Source of the DNA: Erythroxylum novogranatense
Lineage: Eukaryota > Streptophyta > Magnoliopsida > Malpighiales > Erythroxylaceae
Reading direction: 5' to 3'
DNA length: 64,000 nucleotides
NCBI GenBank assembly: GCA_029891385.1
Contig: CM057228.1
Coordinates: 61,015,783 to 61,079,782, forward strand
Shown: positions 34,283 through 45,122 of the stretch, piece by piece
Layout: each line of letters opens with the position of its first letter
How positions within the stretch are numbered: the stretch's first letter is position 1
Translations under genes and position numbers: made by a program
The notes under the pieces: generated by a model
What the model saw: the letters and a program-made list of their open reading frames with translations, nothing else
Databases searched by the model: none
What the model was told of the DNA's origin: nothing

Positions 34283-34580
34283 TGGTATCAGAACGCCGGA
34301 ATTGAGATCTTACATGGGCATATATGTATAAGTTGCTCAGATAAACAATTAGTAAGAGTTTGGGTTGACCGAATCAGTGAGGAAAATGATAATTTTTCAT
34401 TGGATAAATGAAAATACGAAATAGCATATGGGTGATGCAGTGTATGGCATTATGGTGATATATTCCCGAATGTGAAATAGATGTAAATGTATGGACATGG
34501 CTTGTCTGAGGAAGACAAGGATATAAGAAGAAACGTTGAACTTCTAGTGAACAAGTGGAATGTATAGAAAACAAAGATTC
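34283..34580 (+). promoter_or_regulatory. Element F primer-binding site and leader
   Basis: TGGTATCAGAAC at 34283-34294 is one base from the initiator-Met site, four bases after the LTR end. The following 286 bases show no coding pattern. At about 34581 the sequence switches to D's pol (atgccagccagg also occurs in E at 49093). Confidence 0.82.
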
Positions 34581-34582
34581 TT

Positions 34583-37500
34583 ATGCCAGCCAGGATTATT
34601 TCTTTCCTGAGTGCCTTGAGGTTGATGCAGGGAGGTTGTGAGGCCTATCTGGCCCATGTTGTGGATACCAGAGTCGAACTGAGATTGCAGGATATTCCCG
34701 TGATCAGGGAATTTCCGGATGTGTTCCCCGATGAGTTACCGGGTTTACCGCCAGATCGGGAGACAGAGTTTGAGATTGACCTCGTTCCAGGTACCGCTCT
34801 TATATCTATACCTCCGTATAGGATGGCACCGGTGGAACTGAGGGAGCTTAAGGCTTAGTTGTAGGAGTTTTTGGATAAGGGGTTTATCAGACTGAGTGTT
34901 TCGCCATGGGGAGCTCCAGCACTGTTTGTGAAGAAGAAGGATGGGACGTTCAGGATATGTATTGATTATAGGCAGTTGAATCGGGTGACAGTGAAGAATA
35001 AGTATCCACTGCCTGGGATCGATGATTTATTTGATCAGTTGCAGGGAGCTCAGGTGTTCACTAAATTGGATCTGAGGTCAGGTTATTATCAGTTGAGGAT
35101 TGCAGAGGCTGATGTGCCTAAAAGTGCCTTTAGGAGAAGGTATGGGCATTTCGAGTTTCTAGTGATGCCGTTCGGGTTGACTAATGCCCCGACAACTTTC
35201 ATGGCCTTGATGAATAAGGTTTTTCAGCCCTACCTGGATCAGTTCGTGATTGTGTTCATTGATGATATTCTAGTGTATTCGAGGAGTAGACAGGAGCATG
35301 CGGAGCATTTGAGGACTGTATTGCAGATTATGAGAGAGAGGCAGTTGTATGCCAAATTCACTAAATGTGAATTTTGGCTTGATGAGGTAGTGTTTCTGGG
35401 GCACATCGTATCTGGTGAGGGTATTCAGGTAGATTCTTGCAAGGTCGAGGCAGTGCAGCATTAGGAGGTCCCTAGGAATGTATCTGAGGTTCGGAGTTTC
35501 CTAGGATTGGTCGGATATTACCAGAGGTTTGTCGAGGGGTTCTCGTTGATCTCTGCCCCTCTGACGAAGCTTCTGAGGAAGGATGTGCCATTTAGATGGA
35601 CTGAGGAGTGCCAGAAGAGCTTTGAGGAGCTGAAACATCGGCTGACTACTGCGCCGGTGTTAAGCATTCCGTCTGGTACTGGAGGCTATGTGGTGTACAG
35701 TGATGCTTCGCATCAGGGACTAAGATGTGTATTGATGCAGCATGACAGATTTGTAGGGACAGTTGAGATCTCATGAGGTGAACTACCCAGTTCACGATTT
35801 GGAGTTAGCAGCAGTGGTTTTTGCTCTGAAGATCTGGAGACATTATTTGTATGGGAGGCGTTCGGATCTTCACCGACCATAAGAGTTTGAGGTACTTGCT
35901 TAGTCAGAGAGAGCTGAATCTGAGACAGAGGAGATGGATTGAGTTACTGAAGGATTATAACTGCACGATTGAGTACCATCCAGGGAAGGCCAATGTGGTG
36001 GCAGATGCATTGAGTAGGAGATCTCATATTAGTGCAGCTCAGATTCAGGTTGGGAGACTACCTAGCTTGATTCAGTTGAGAGCTCTTAATGTACAGATGG
36101 ATTTGGGTCAGGACGGAGCTTTGTTAGCCACTTTGAGGCTTAGGCCGATGTTGCATGACAGGATCAGGAGAGTTCAGGATCGGGATTCGGTGTTGGTGAG
36201 ATTGATGGATAGAGTGAGATCTGATTCGATTACTGATTTTGAGCTGAGAGATGGGATATTGTGGATGGGACAGAGACTGTGTGTGCCTGATGTAGATGGT
36301 TTGAGACGTGAGATTCTGGAGGAGGCACATGTGGCTACCTATGCTATGCATCCTGGTACTACCAAGATGTATCGCACTCTTAAGTTGCATTTCTGGTGGC
36401 CAGGCATGAAGAGGCAGGTGGCAGAGTTTGTTTCTCGGTGTTTGACGTGCCAGCAGGTTAAGGCTGAGCACCAGGCTCCAGTGGGTAAGCTGCATTCGTT
36501 GCCTATTCCGAAGTGGAAATGGGAACGAATTACCATGGATTTTATTATGGGATTGCTTAGGACGCCGAGACAGTTTGATGCGATCTGGGTCATAGTGGAC
36601 CGGTTGACCAAATCGGCTCACTTCTTGCCAGTGAGGCAGAGTAATACTCTCGATTAGTTAGCCCAGAAGTATGTGGCAGAGATTGTGTGGCTGCATGGGG
36701 TTCCGTTGTCGATAGTCTCTGACAGGGATCCCAGATTTACTTCGAGGTTCTGGAAGAGCCTGCAGTCTGCATTGGGTACTCGATTGAACTTCAGTACTGC
36801 ATTTCATCCTCAAACAGATGGACAAAGTGAGAGGACGATTAAGACTATTGAGGATATGCTTCGGGCTTGTGTATTGGAGTTCAGAGGATCATGGGATCAA
36901 TATTTGGCTGTGATCGAGTTTGCATATAATAATCAGTACCAAAGCAGTATTAGGATGGCACCGTATGAGGCTTTCTATGGGAGGCCGTGTAGATCGCCGC
37001 TGTATTGGGATGAAGAGGGTGTAAGGATGATTGAGGGTCTCGAGCTGATTTAGGACACTGTGGATAAAGTAAAACTGATTCGGAGTCGCATTAAGGCAGC
37101 TCAGGATAGACAGAAGAGTTATGTGGATCAGCATCGGCGAGAGATGGAGTATGATGTGGGAGACAGGGTGTTCCTCCGAGTGTCGCCTTGGAGAGGAGTT
37201 ATGAGATTTGGCCGTAAGGGCAAGTTGAGCCCTCGGTATATTGGTCCTTATGAGATTCTCGAGAGGATAGGACCATTGGTTTATAGACTGGCTCTACCGA
37301 GTGAGATGTCCCAGTTGAATGACGTGTTTCATGTTAGTATGCTCCGACGGTACCGATCAGACCCGACTCATGTGATTCCGGCTCAGGAGATTGAGGTGGC
37401 CAGTAATTTGAGTTATGTAGAGGAGCCGGTGCAGATTGTGGGATCACGGGTCCAGCAGTTAAGGAACAGGGTGATTCCATTGGTGAAAGTCCTTTAGAAG

Positions 37501-37590
37501 AACCACTCTTCTGAGGAAGCAATATGGGAGACTGAGGAGCATATGAGGAGTCAGTATCCTCATTTGTTCGATCGGACAGGTATGAAATTT
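34583..37590 (+). pseudogene. pol: Element D pol: RT, RNase H, integrase, chromodomain pseudogene
   Basis: The domains are all present. RT (34583-35460) has [10 protein letters not shown] and FIDD. RNase H has YSDAS (about 35697), [10 protein letters not shown] and VADALSRR. The integrase zinc domain has H-H and CLTC (about 36326-36456). The integrase core has MDFIMGL, SDRDPRF and [18 protein letters not shown], so all three acidic residues remain. [13 protein letters not shown] and a chromodomain ending at HLFDRTG follow. Stops are TAG at 34856, 34862, 35462, 36655, 37051 and 37495. Each stands where E or other related copies have CAG or TGG, so each fits one C-to-T change on one strand. One frameshift lies near 35755. 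Confidence 0.9.
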
Positions 37591-37607
37591 TGAGACGAAA
37601 TTTTTAT

Positions 37608-37621
37608 AAAGAGGGGAGAAT
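37608..37621 (+). promoter_or_regulatory. Element D polypurine tract
   Basis: AAAGAGGGGAGAAT lies directly before the LTR start TGTAACATCC. Confidence 0.85.
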
Positions 37622-38189
37622 TGTAACATCCCATCACCGATGGGTAGGTTATTTGGTAAATTAGGACTGGGTAGGATTGCATACTGCATTTTACTGATTG
37701 AATATTCATTGACCTCTAATTATAGAGGAATGAATTAATTGCACATGCATTGATAGGTACATGCATTCATGGCATTTTCCGGCATTTAATTGTGATCCTG
37801 AATTGATTTGTAAATTTTCGAGATAATTAGGTTTAATTGTGATTTATTGGGAATTATGGCATTATTGGGTTTATATAGATAAATTGGAGTGAGAATTGAA
37901 TTTTATGGATTTGAAAATTTAAATTTGGAGTATAGGATCTAGTGTCTTATATTTTTGAGGATTTATAGGAATTTTTCTGGAATTTTTAAAGTTATGGGTC
38001 CGGACGGGGAAAATTGACTTAAAGACTGCTGAATTAGATTCCGGTTCCGAAATTGATGGGTAAATGGCATGGAAATTTTTGATTTGTGAGTTTAGGAATT
38101 TTTATGATAAGTCATTGAAATTTAGAGACTAAAATTTTATGGATTTGAGGACTTGTATTTGATGAGCTATAGGTTATAAATCAACCCTT

Positions 38190-38197
38190 TATATATA
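38190..38197 (+). promoter_or_regulatory. TATA box candidate of element D LTR
   Basis: TATATATA lies after an AT-poor ATCAACCCTT stretch and before a pyrimidine-rich region (38215-38340), a usual plant LTR promoter layout. The start of transcription is not visible. Confidence 0.5.
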
Positions 38198-38586
38198 CTA
38201 TGTTTTGAAATTAGAAAGTTTCTCTCCTAGGGCAAAATCCTTCTTCTCTTTATTGGTAATTTCCGATTCCTCCTTTTGGTGTGAGCCTTCGATCGTTGCT
38301 TGTTTTCTTCCCTTTGGTGTGAGCTTAGCTGGATCCTTGAGAGAATGAAGTTTGGTGAGTGTTAAGGGTTCATCGTGGTTGTGGGAGAAAGGAGAAAGAG
38401 TTGGTGATTTTCAGAGATTTGGGATTTTGAGTTTCGATCGGTAAGTTATTGGCTTTAATGTTTTTATTTATTATTGTTTGATGCATTTATGGTATTTATT
38501 GTGTAAGAAATGGGTAGTTGAAAGTGATTAATGATGGTTTTTAGAGAGAGAAAGGATGAAAAATGGATGGGAGAAGCAGCGAGCAG

Positions 38587-38785
38587 CGTGGCCACGATGT
38601 CGCAAGGCGCTCGTCATGGCGAAATGGATGGGTCGTTACTTGTGGCGAGTGGGGCGAGACGTCGCGGCGGGCGTAAAATTTTACGCCGTGACGCGTCTTT
38701 CTTCCTACGTCGCGGCGAGCGGAAGAAACGGGTTCGCCGCGGTGGACGATTCCCACGCCGCGGCGAGGACTTCTGCGTCGCGGCA
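38587..38785. repeat. Array of CGTCGCGGCG-type palindromes in element D LTR
   Basis: Copies include perfect CGTGGCCACG (38587-38596) and CGCCGCGGCG (38756-38765). Near-palindromes are centred at about 38616.5, 38643, 38664.5, 38688.5, 38712.5, 38739.5 and 38780.5. Spacing is 20-27 bp, less regular than in other families. The region is strikingly GC- and CpG-rich inside an AT-rich LTR. Confidence 0.8.
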
Positions 38786-40290
38786 AGGGACGAATTTCTG
38801 AAAAATGTGTTTTGGTTTTTGGGGAATAACTTATGGTTTAGACCTCCAATTGAGGTGATTCTTGATTCGTTATAAACTAGAGAAAGAGGTCTACAATTGA
38901 GGTAAAGAATGAGAGTTCGAATTTAAATTAGCAGGTTCTCAATCATAGAAAGAAAGTCGATTATGGTCTCCTATTGTAACCTAAGGATAGTTTCTTGACA
39001 TTTGGAGTTTCAATTGGAGACTTATGAAATTAATGGATACTATTGGTCTAGTGAATAGTGAATTTTGGTTATGGGATAAATGATAGCGGAATTGGGTTAT
39101 AGCACCAGAAAATCATGAATATGCATCGTACAAATTTTCAATTAGACATATGCATCACTTAATTGTTTTAATTGAGCATCTAGTAATGAGAAATTATTTC
39201 ACTGTTATAGAGGCACCGTTCGATCGTCATTCCACGGATATTACTGGGACTTCCTGGCAGTAGCTCGGAAGTTACAAGTGAGTAACCTAGTTGGTTCCTC
39301 AATTTCTAAGTGTTAAATGCTCTATGTGAATTGATTGAAAATATGGACTGTATGATTTCATGAATGAATAGGATCGAAATGCATGTTTTTTATAAATTGG
39401 ATTTTTGACTGCTATGGAACTGTGATAAATGGGCTTATAGCCACATGACTGTGGATTACTGGACATTTGCATTTCATGCATAAATGCATGAACAGATAAG
39501 GACGTTGTGACCCGAGTCGCCTTTATTACTGAAAAGAGCTTTAAGCTCTAATACTGTCACTGAACCGAGCTTCGAGCTTGAGGGGAGTTAGTGCATCCTG
39601 CATGAGGGCTCTCCTACTCCCTGTTGCGTCCACTAAAAACTGTCACTGAATCAGCGCTCGGTCACAACACTGAAATAAACTGGAAAAGAGTCACATATGC
39701 ATCGCATATAAATGTGTTATCTGATCTGTGATTATTACTGAGTTATGTGATGGCATAAACAACTGTAGACTGTTTTATGATATTTTAAATACTACTGTAT
39801 TATGTTGTACGCAATTTGCATAATGCATGAATTGAGTGAACCATCGATGATAATTTCTCATTGAGTTCGCAAACTCACCCAAAATTGTATTTATTTTTCA
39901 GGACTGATAAATTAGACTCCTAGCTCCAGAGTTATAATTCTCCTGCTGCATGAGCGCACTGGCGAGAGAGGCGATGGCACACAGGTCGGTCAGCTAGGAT
40001 TGGATTTTGGGGATGACTTAGTATAGACTTTTGTATCAGTTTCCTTTTTGGATTATTGTATTTAGACTGTAGGGAACTGATAGACTTGTCTATATTTCTG
40101 ATTGATTTTGTGAAATGAGAAAGGCTTTATAGTTTTGAAAATTCAGTGATTTTGATATTGCGGTTTTTATTGTATTGATGCCATGTGGATTTTAGTATTG
40201 ATCGAATCGTAGTGCACCCTCGTCGTAGGTTATGTATCGGTATGACCTACGGGCGTCCCGGTGTATACCCTACGGTAAGGGGGCGCTAGA

Positions 40291-40473
40291 AGAACACCCG
40301 AGTAATTCCATTTCCTCAGTCGATTTAGACTCGAATTAGTCGACTGGAATATTGCTAACTCCAAATAAATCATATTTTAACCTAAGTGTAGATCACGATG
40401 ATGTATTTTTCAGATGGAATTGCATTGTTGCCTAATGTTTGACCATTTTGCTATGATAATGTATGCATAAAAA
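40291..40473 (-). other. Element C 3' untranslated region, part next to RNase H
   Basis: Continuation of C beyond D. It contains two AGTCGA-type half palindromes with centres at 40321.5 and 40341.5, a spacing of 20 bp. No coding capacity is seen. Confidence 0.75.
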
Positions 40474-41950
40474 TCAACCAAAGGAATTTAAATCACACAT
40501 GCTAAGTTTCAATTTGATGTCCACAAACAAATCTTCCTTGAGGGGTTTAGTAAATATATCAGCCAATTGGTCACTCGAAGAAACATGCTTCAAACAAATG
40601 TCACCTTTCAAGCAATGATCACGTATGAAATGATGTCTAATTTCTATATGCTTGGTTCTACTATGCAAAATTGGATTTTTACTCAAACAGATTGCACTGG
40701 TATTATCATAACAAATAGGAATATTTTTAACCACAATACCATAATCAAGCAATTGATGTTTAATCCAAAGAACTTGGGAACACGCACTTCCAGCTGCTAC
40801 ATAATCAGATTCAGTAGTGGAAATAGCTACACTAACTTACTTTTTACTAGCCCAAGAGATCAAAGACAATCCCAAGAAATGACATAAGCCACTAGTGTTT
40901 TTTCTATCTACTCTACAGCCACCATGATCAGCATCACTATAAGCATATAAATCAAACGATTCACAAATGGGATACCATAAATCGTGATTAACAGTTCTAC
41001 TCAGATATCTAAAAATTCTTTTGCAAGCACTCAAATGAAAATTTTTTGGACAAGATTGAAATCTAGCACACAAACATGTAGCAAACATAATATCAGGTCT
41101 AGAAGCAGTTAAATACAAAAGGGAGCCGATCATACCTCTATAAAGTTTTTAATCAACCTCTTCCTCATGTTCAGATTTTTCCAAGACCAGATTTGTTGCC
41201 ATTGGTATTGCTGCTACTTTGCATCCTTCCATTTTGAACTTCTTTAGAAGCTCCTTGGTATATTTTGATTGGTGAATGAAGATGCCATTTTTGTATTCCT
41301 TGATTTGCAACCCAAGGAAGAATTTGAGTTCTCCCATCATGCTCATTTCAAATTCACTTTGCATTAAATCACTAAATTATTTACCCAAAAATGCATTAGT
41401 AGAACCAAACACAATATCATCAACATATATTTGACAAATTAGCATATCTTGATCAACATGTTCAATAAACAAGGTATTATCAATCTTACCACGAATATAA
41501 CCATGTTGAGTTAGAAAAGTACTTAACCTTTCGTACCATGCTCTCGGCAGTTGCTTTAATCCATAGAGTGCCTTCTTGAGTTTGTAGACATAATCCGGAT
41601 GTTCATGATCTTCAAAACCCGGTCGTTGTTTGACATAAACTTCCTCTTGAATGTATCCGTTGAGAAACACACTCTTGATGTCCATTTGATTTAATTTGAT
41701 CTTTTTATGCGACGTAAAAGCACATAATAGTCTGATCGCCTCTAATCGAGCCACAGGAGCATATGTCTCATTATAATCAAGGCCTTCTTCTTGATAAAAT
41801 CCTTGAGCTACTGACCTTGAATTATTCTTGATGGCTTCACCATTCTCATCATACTTTATCATATTTACCCATTTGACTCCAATAATAGTCTTGTCCTTCG
41901 GTAGAGTTACCAAATCCCATACATTATTTCTCTTGAATTGATTAAGCTCT
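40474..41950 (-). pseudogene. pol: Element C reverse transcriptase and RNase H pseudogene
   Basis: Minus strand. 41913-41377 carries RARL-type SRSVAQGF, NETYAPVARLEAIRLL, QMDIKSVFLNG, LKKALYGLKQ and the catalytic YVDDIVFGS. Stops follow at 41377 (TAA) and 41149 (TAA), then LYLTASRPDIMFA. RNase H shows YSDADHGGC, TTESDYVAAG (after a TAA where CAA is expected) and CYDNTSAICLSKNP, and ends DQLADIFTKPL near 40530. The domain order after integrase is that of copia, and the sequence type is Sirevirus-like. RT motifs are intact, but the stops make it a pseudogene. Confidence 0.9.
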
Positions 41951-41959
41951 TCTTGCGTA

Positions 41960-43525
41960 GCTAATAGCTAATTTTCAAATTCAAGAGCTTCTTTTATATT
42001 CTTGGGTTCTACTATTAAGATGAAAGCTGAGTTGCTCATGTGTTCATAGACTTTTCTCCGAGTTTTTAAATCATCATTCAAGCTACCGATGACTTGCTCC
42101 ATAGGATGGTTCTTTGCTTTTGTCCATGCTTTAATGTTAGGTACATGGTCTTCTTCATCCAATTTTATTTCTTCAATCTTGGATCCAATTTCTTCAACTC
42201 CATTACCTAAATTTCCTGCATCATCATCAAAACAAACCTTTCTCGGGGGTGAAATCATATCATCGAATTTAACATGAATACTTTCTTCAACACACTTAGT
42301 TATATTATTATAGACTCTAAATGCCTTACTAGTTAGAGAATAACCAAGAAACACACCAATATCATATTTTGAATCAAATTTCCCTAGGTTGTTCTTTCCA
42401 TTATTATGAATAAAAACTTTGCAACAAAAAGGATGAAAATATGAAATATTGGGTTTCTTACCTTTCCATAACTCGTATGGTGTCTTGTTTTTGTCTCATC
42501 TTAGATGCACTCTATTTATGACGTAGCACGCGGTATTGATTGCTTCCACCCAAAAGGATTTTGGAAGATTGTACTCATTCAACATCGTTCTACTCATTTC
42601 TTCAAGTGAGCGATTCTTCCTTTCTACTAAACCGTTTTGTTATGGTGTTCTTGGTGTTGAGAAATTGTGCTTTATTCCATATTTTTCACACAGCCTTTCA
42701 AATGGTTCACACTAAAATTCACCTCCATGATCGGTTCTAATTGCAACGATTGTCAAGTTCTTTTCATTTTGAACCAACCTACACCACTTAGTAAACTCGT
42801 TAAAAGCATCACTTTTATTAATAAGAAATCTCAGCCAAGTAAATCTAGAAAAGTCATCCACAATAACAAGGACATATAATTTACCACTAAGACTAGCATG
42901 TCTAGATGGTCCAATCAAATCCATATGAACAAGTTCAAGAATTCTAGATGTACAAATTTTTTTTTGGTTTGAAAGATTCTCTAACATGTTTGCCTTTCAA
43001 ACAAGATTCACACAAGTGATCTTTAACAAATTTTATTTTAGGCAAACCTCTCAAAATCTCATTTTTAGAAAGCTTAGAAATTAAAGGCAATGGTGCATGT
43101 CCTAATTTTCTATGCCATAAGAATGCAATTTCTTCTAATGTCACCAAACATTTTTCATTAAAAGAACTATCATCATATAAATAAAAAATATATGTATTTC
43201 CATGTCTCAAACCAATGAAAACAACATGATCATCCTTCTTAACCATGCAATGAGATGATTCAAATGTCACATTAAAATTCATATCACATAATTGAGAAAC
43301 ACTTAGCAAATTATGTTTCAAGCCATCAACAAACAAAACATTGTCAATGGTATGCAATGGTTCCTTACCCACTTTACCAATACCAATGAATTTACCTTTG
43401 TTGTTGTCTCCAAATGTGACGTATCCTTGACTCTTTGGTTTAATTTCTGTAAAAAGGTTATTGTCTCCACTCATGTGCCTTGAACATCCACTATCAACGT
43501 ACCATGTGCTTGGTGGATTTTCTTT
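41960..43525 (-). pseudogene. pol: Element C protease and integrase pseudogene
   Basis: Minus strand. The protease active site WYVDSGCSRHMSG lies at about 43507-43469. The open frame 43474-42944 holds GAG-pre-integrase, HRKLGH and CESCLKGK. A frameshift in a T run (about 42960) leads to 42987-42712 with HMDLIGPSRH and IRTDHGGEF, the first two catalytic aspartates. After a TAG at 42712 the third (GLVERKNRSLEEM) is readable around 42615-42640. IN C-terminal FLGYSLTSKAFRVYN and a linker follow (42354-41968), with TAG in place of a probable tryptophan at 41968. Confidence 0.88.
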
Positions 43526-43640
43526 ACTTGCTTGTTCCTACAATAGAAACATTATTTCTTCTCATTGGTACCCAAGCCATTTTGGGTCCATTTTGGTTAG
43601 TGATATAAACCACATTATGAGGTGTTGTACCTTTTACCAC

Positions 43641-45117
43641 CTAGATATTCTTAACATTAATACATCTCCTAATACTTTTGCATGCAATTTCTATATGACC
43701 ATCTTTTAAACACTTAGCACATTTAGCAACTTTTCCATCTTTAGTGAATTTAGAAATCAAAGAACAATCTCCATCAAAAGGATCATATCCTAAACCATGT
43801 CTAGAAATTGAATATCTTTGTAAAGACAACATCTTTTCAAACTTTTCATTTCCACCAGCAAATTTTCCGACCATACAAGAAAACTCTTTTATAAGTCTAT
43901 CAAGCTCACTAGTAAGATTTTCTTTTTCAGCAAGGCATGTAGAGTGGTCTTTCTTATAGCAATATAAATCATCAATAGTCTCATGAAAAACATTATTTTC
44001 AGCAAATAGATCTCTTATTTTCTTTCTCAACCTCTTGTTGATTTCAATCGCTTCTTTAAAATCAATTTGTAAAGAATTAAAAGAATCTCTAAGATCTTGA
44101 TCAATGAATGTTACCTCATCTTCATCATCACTTGTTAAGGAGCTACTTGCCATAAGAGCTAAGTTGTTTTCATCATTTCTTTGGTATGCTTCCTCATCAT
44201 CACTCCAAGTGGCTACTAGGCTAGCTTTGTTTTTTCCTTTGTCATACTTGTCATTTTTCTGAAAATTTAAAGTAAAGGATGAACTTTTGCATTCTCTAGC
44301 ATGATGTCCTCTTTTTCCACATTTCCAACATTCTTCATTGATCTTCTTTTCTTCATATCCCTTAGACCTTCTTTCCATGGTGTACTTATTTCTTTCTTCA
44401 TTTCTTCCACCACGTAATTCTTTCCTCCTATTTTTGAGTAGTCCTTTGAACTTTCTCAAGTTTCTAGCATATATTGCTATTTCTTCACCTTCATCTTCTT
44501 CATCTATTTCTTCGTCACTTTCATCAAGAGAAGAAGTATTAGCTTTTAAAGCAATTGACTTTTGTAACTTACCTCTTCCTCCTCTTGATTTGAGAATGAT
44601 CTCATAGTTTATGAGAGATCCCACCAAGGCGTTGAATTCCAAATGATTGAGATCCTTAGACTCCATAATAGTAGTGACTTGTGAGTCCCATTATTTCGGT
44701 AGTGAATGAAGAATCTTTTTCACCTTCTCACTATCCATCATATGCTTTCCAAGGTTGCCTAATTCATTTATGATTTCTACAAAACGATCAAGCATAGTGG
44801 AAATAGAATCACATTCCTTCATGACAAACATTTCATTGTCATGGAGAAGCATGTTAATCTTTGTCTCTCAAACTTGATTGGTTCCTTCATGAGTGATGCG
44901 TAGTCTTTCCCACATTTCTTTAGCACTGGTACATGAGTTCACTCGATTTCTTTCCTCAACCGTGAGAGCACAATATATCAATTTCATAGCTTTTGCGTTA
45001 ATGTATGCTTGCTTCCAATCATTGTCATCATACTCAAGCTCCGTTTTTATCTCGCCATTTTCTTTCAATGGAGCTTGTGGACCGAAGATGATGATCTTCC
45101 AGTATTCTAATCCCTCA
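43641..45117 (-). pseudogene. gag: Element C gag, main part
   Basis: Minus strand, resumed after E. 45117-44868 reads the Sirevirus-type capsid (AKAMKLIYCALTVEE, SAKEMWERLRITHEG) and ends at a TGA. A TAA at about 44690 interrupts again. 44666-43641 (341 codons) has an acidic DEEIDEEDEGEE stretch, a full knuckle CWKCGKRGHHAREC, a long helical coiled-coil-like region (about residues 190-275) and a second CX2CX4HX4C unit, CAKCLKDGHIEIAC. The coiled-coil extension is typical of Sirevirus gag. The frame shifts before the protease. Confidence 0.88.
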
Positions 45118-45122
45118 CTTAT

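Larger units (their letters stand above)
13393..34580 (+). mobile_element. Element F: remnant gypsy element (LTR, primer site and leader)
   Basis: A long LTR starts TGTTGG at 13393 and ends CCAACA at 34278, broken by G and H. A primer site and about 290 bases of leader follow, then the sequence jumps into D's pol. No gag, pol or second LTR of F is present, so a deletion removed most of F together with about 110 bp of D. Removing G and H with one copy of their duplications leaves an LTR of about 3.66 kb. Confidence 0.8.
10338..40290 (+). mobile_element. Element D: Ty3/gypsy chromovirus (Tekay-like), interrupted by F
   Basis: A truncated left LTR, primer site, gag and start of protease (10338-13392) and then the rest of pol, chromodomain and full right LTR (34583-40290) belong to one element. 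The two LTRs are nearly the same over their shared length, and the protease frame breaks where F begins. D sits in the 3' untranslated region of C. The left LTR lacks about its first 1.1 kb, so no target-site duplication can be checked. The coding region has several stops and frameshifts. Confidence 0.88.
37622..40290 (+). repeat. Element D right LTR (2669 bp)
   Basis: It begins TGTAACATCCCATC and ends GGGGGCGCTAGA, where the left LTR ends CTACA. A hairpin CCCATC-acc-GATGGG sits about eight bases from the edge. TATATATA at 38190-38197 is a good TATA box candidate. The palindrome array lies at 38587-38785. No gene is seen. Confidence 0.93.
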
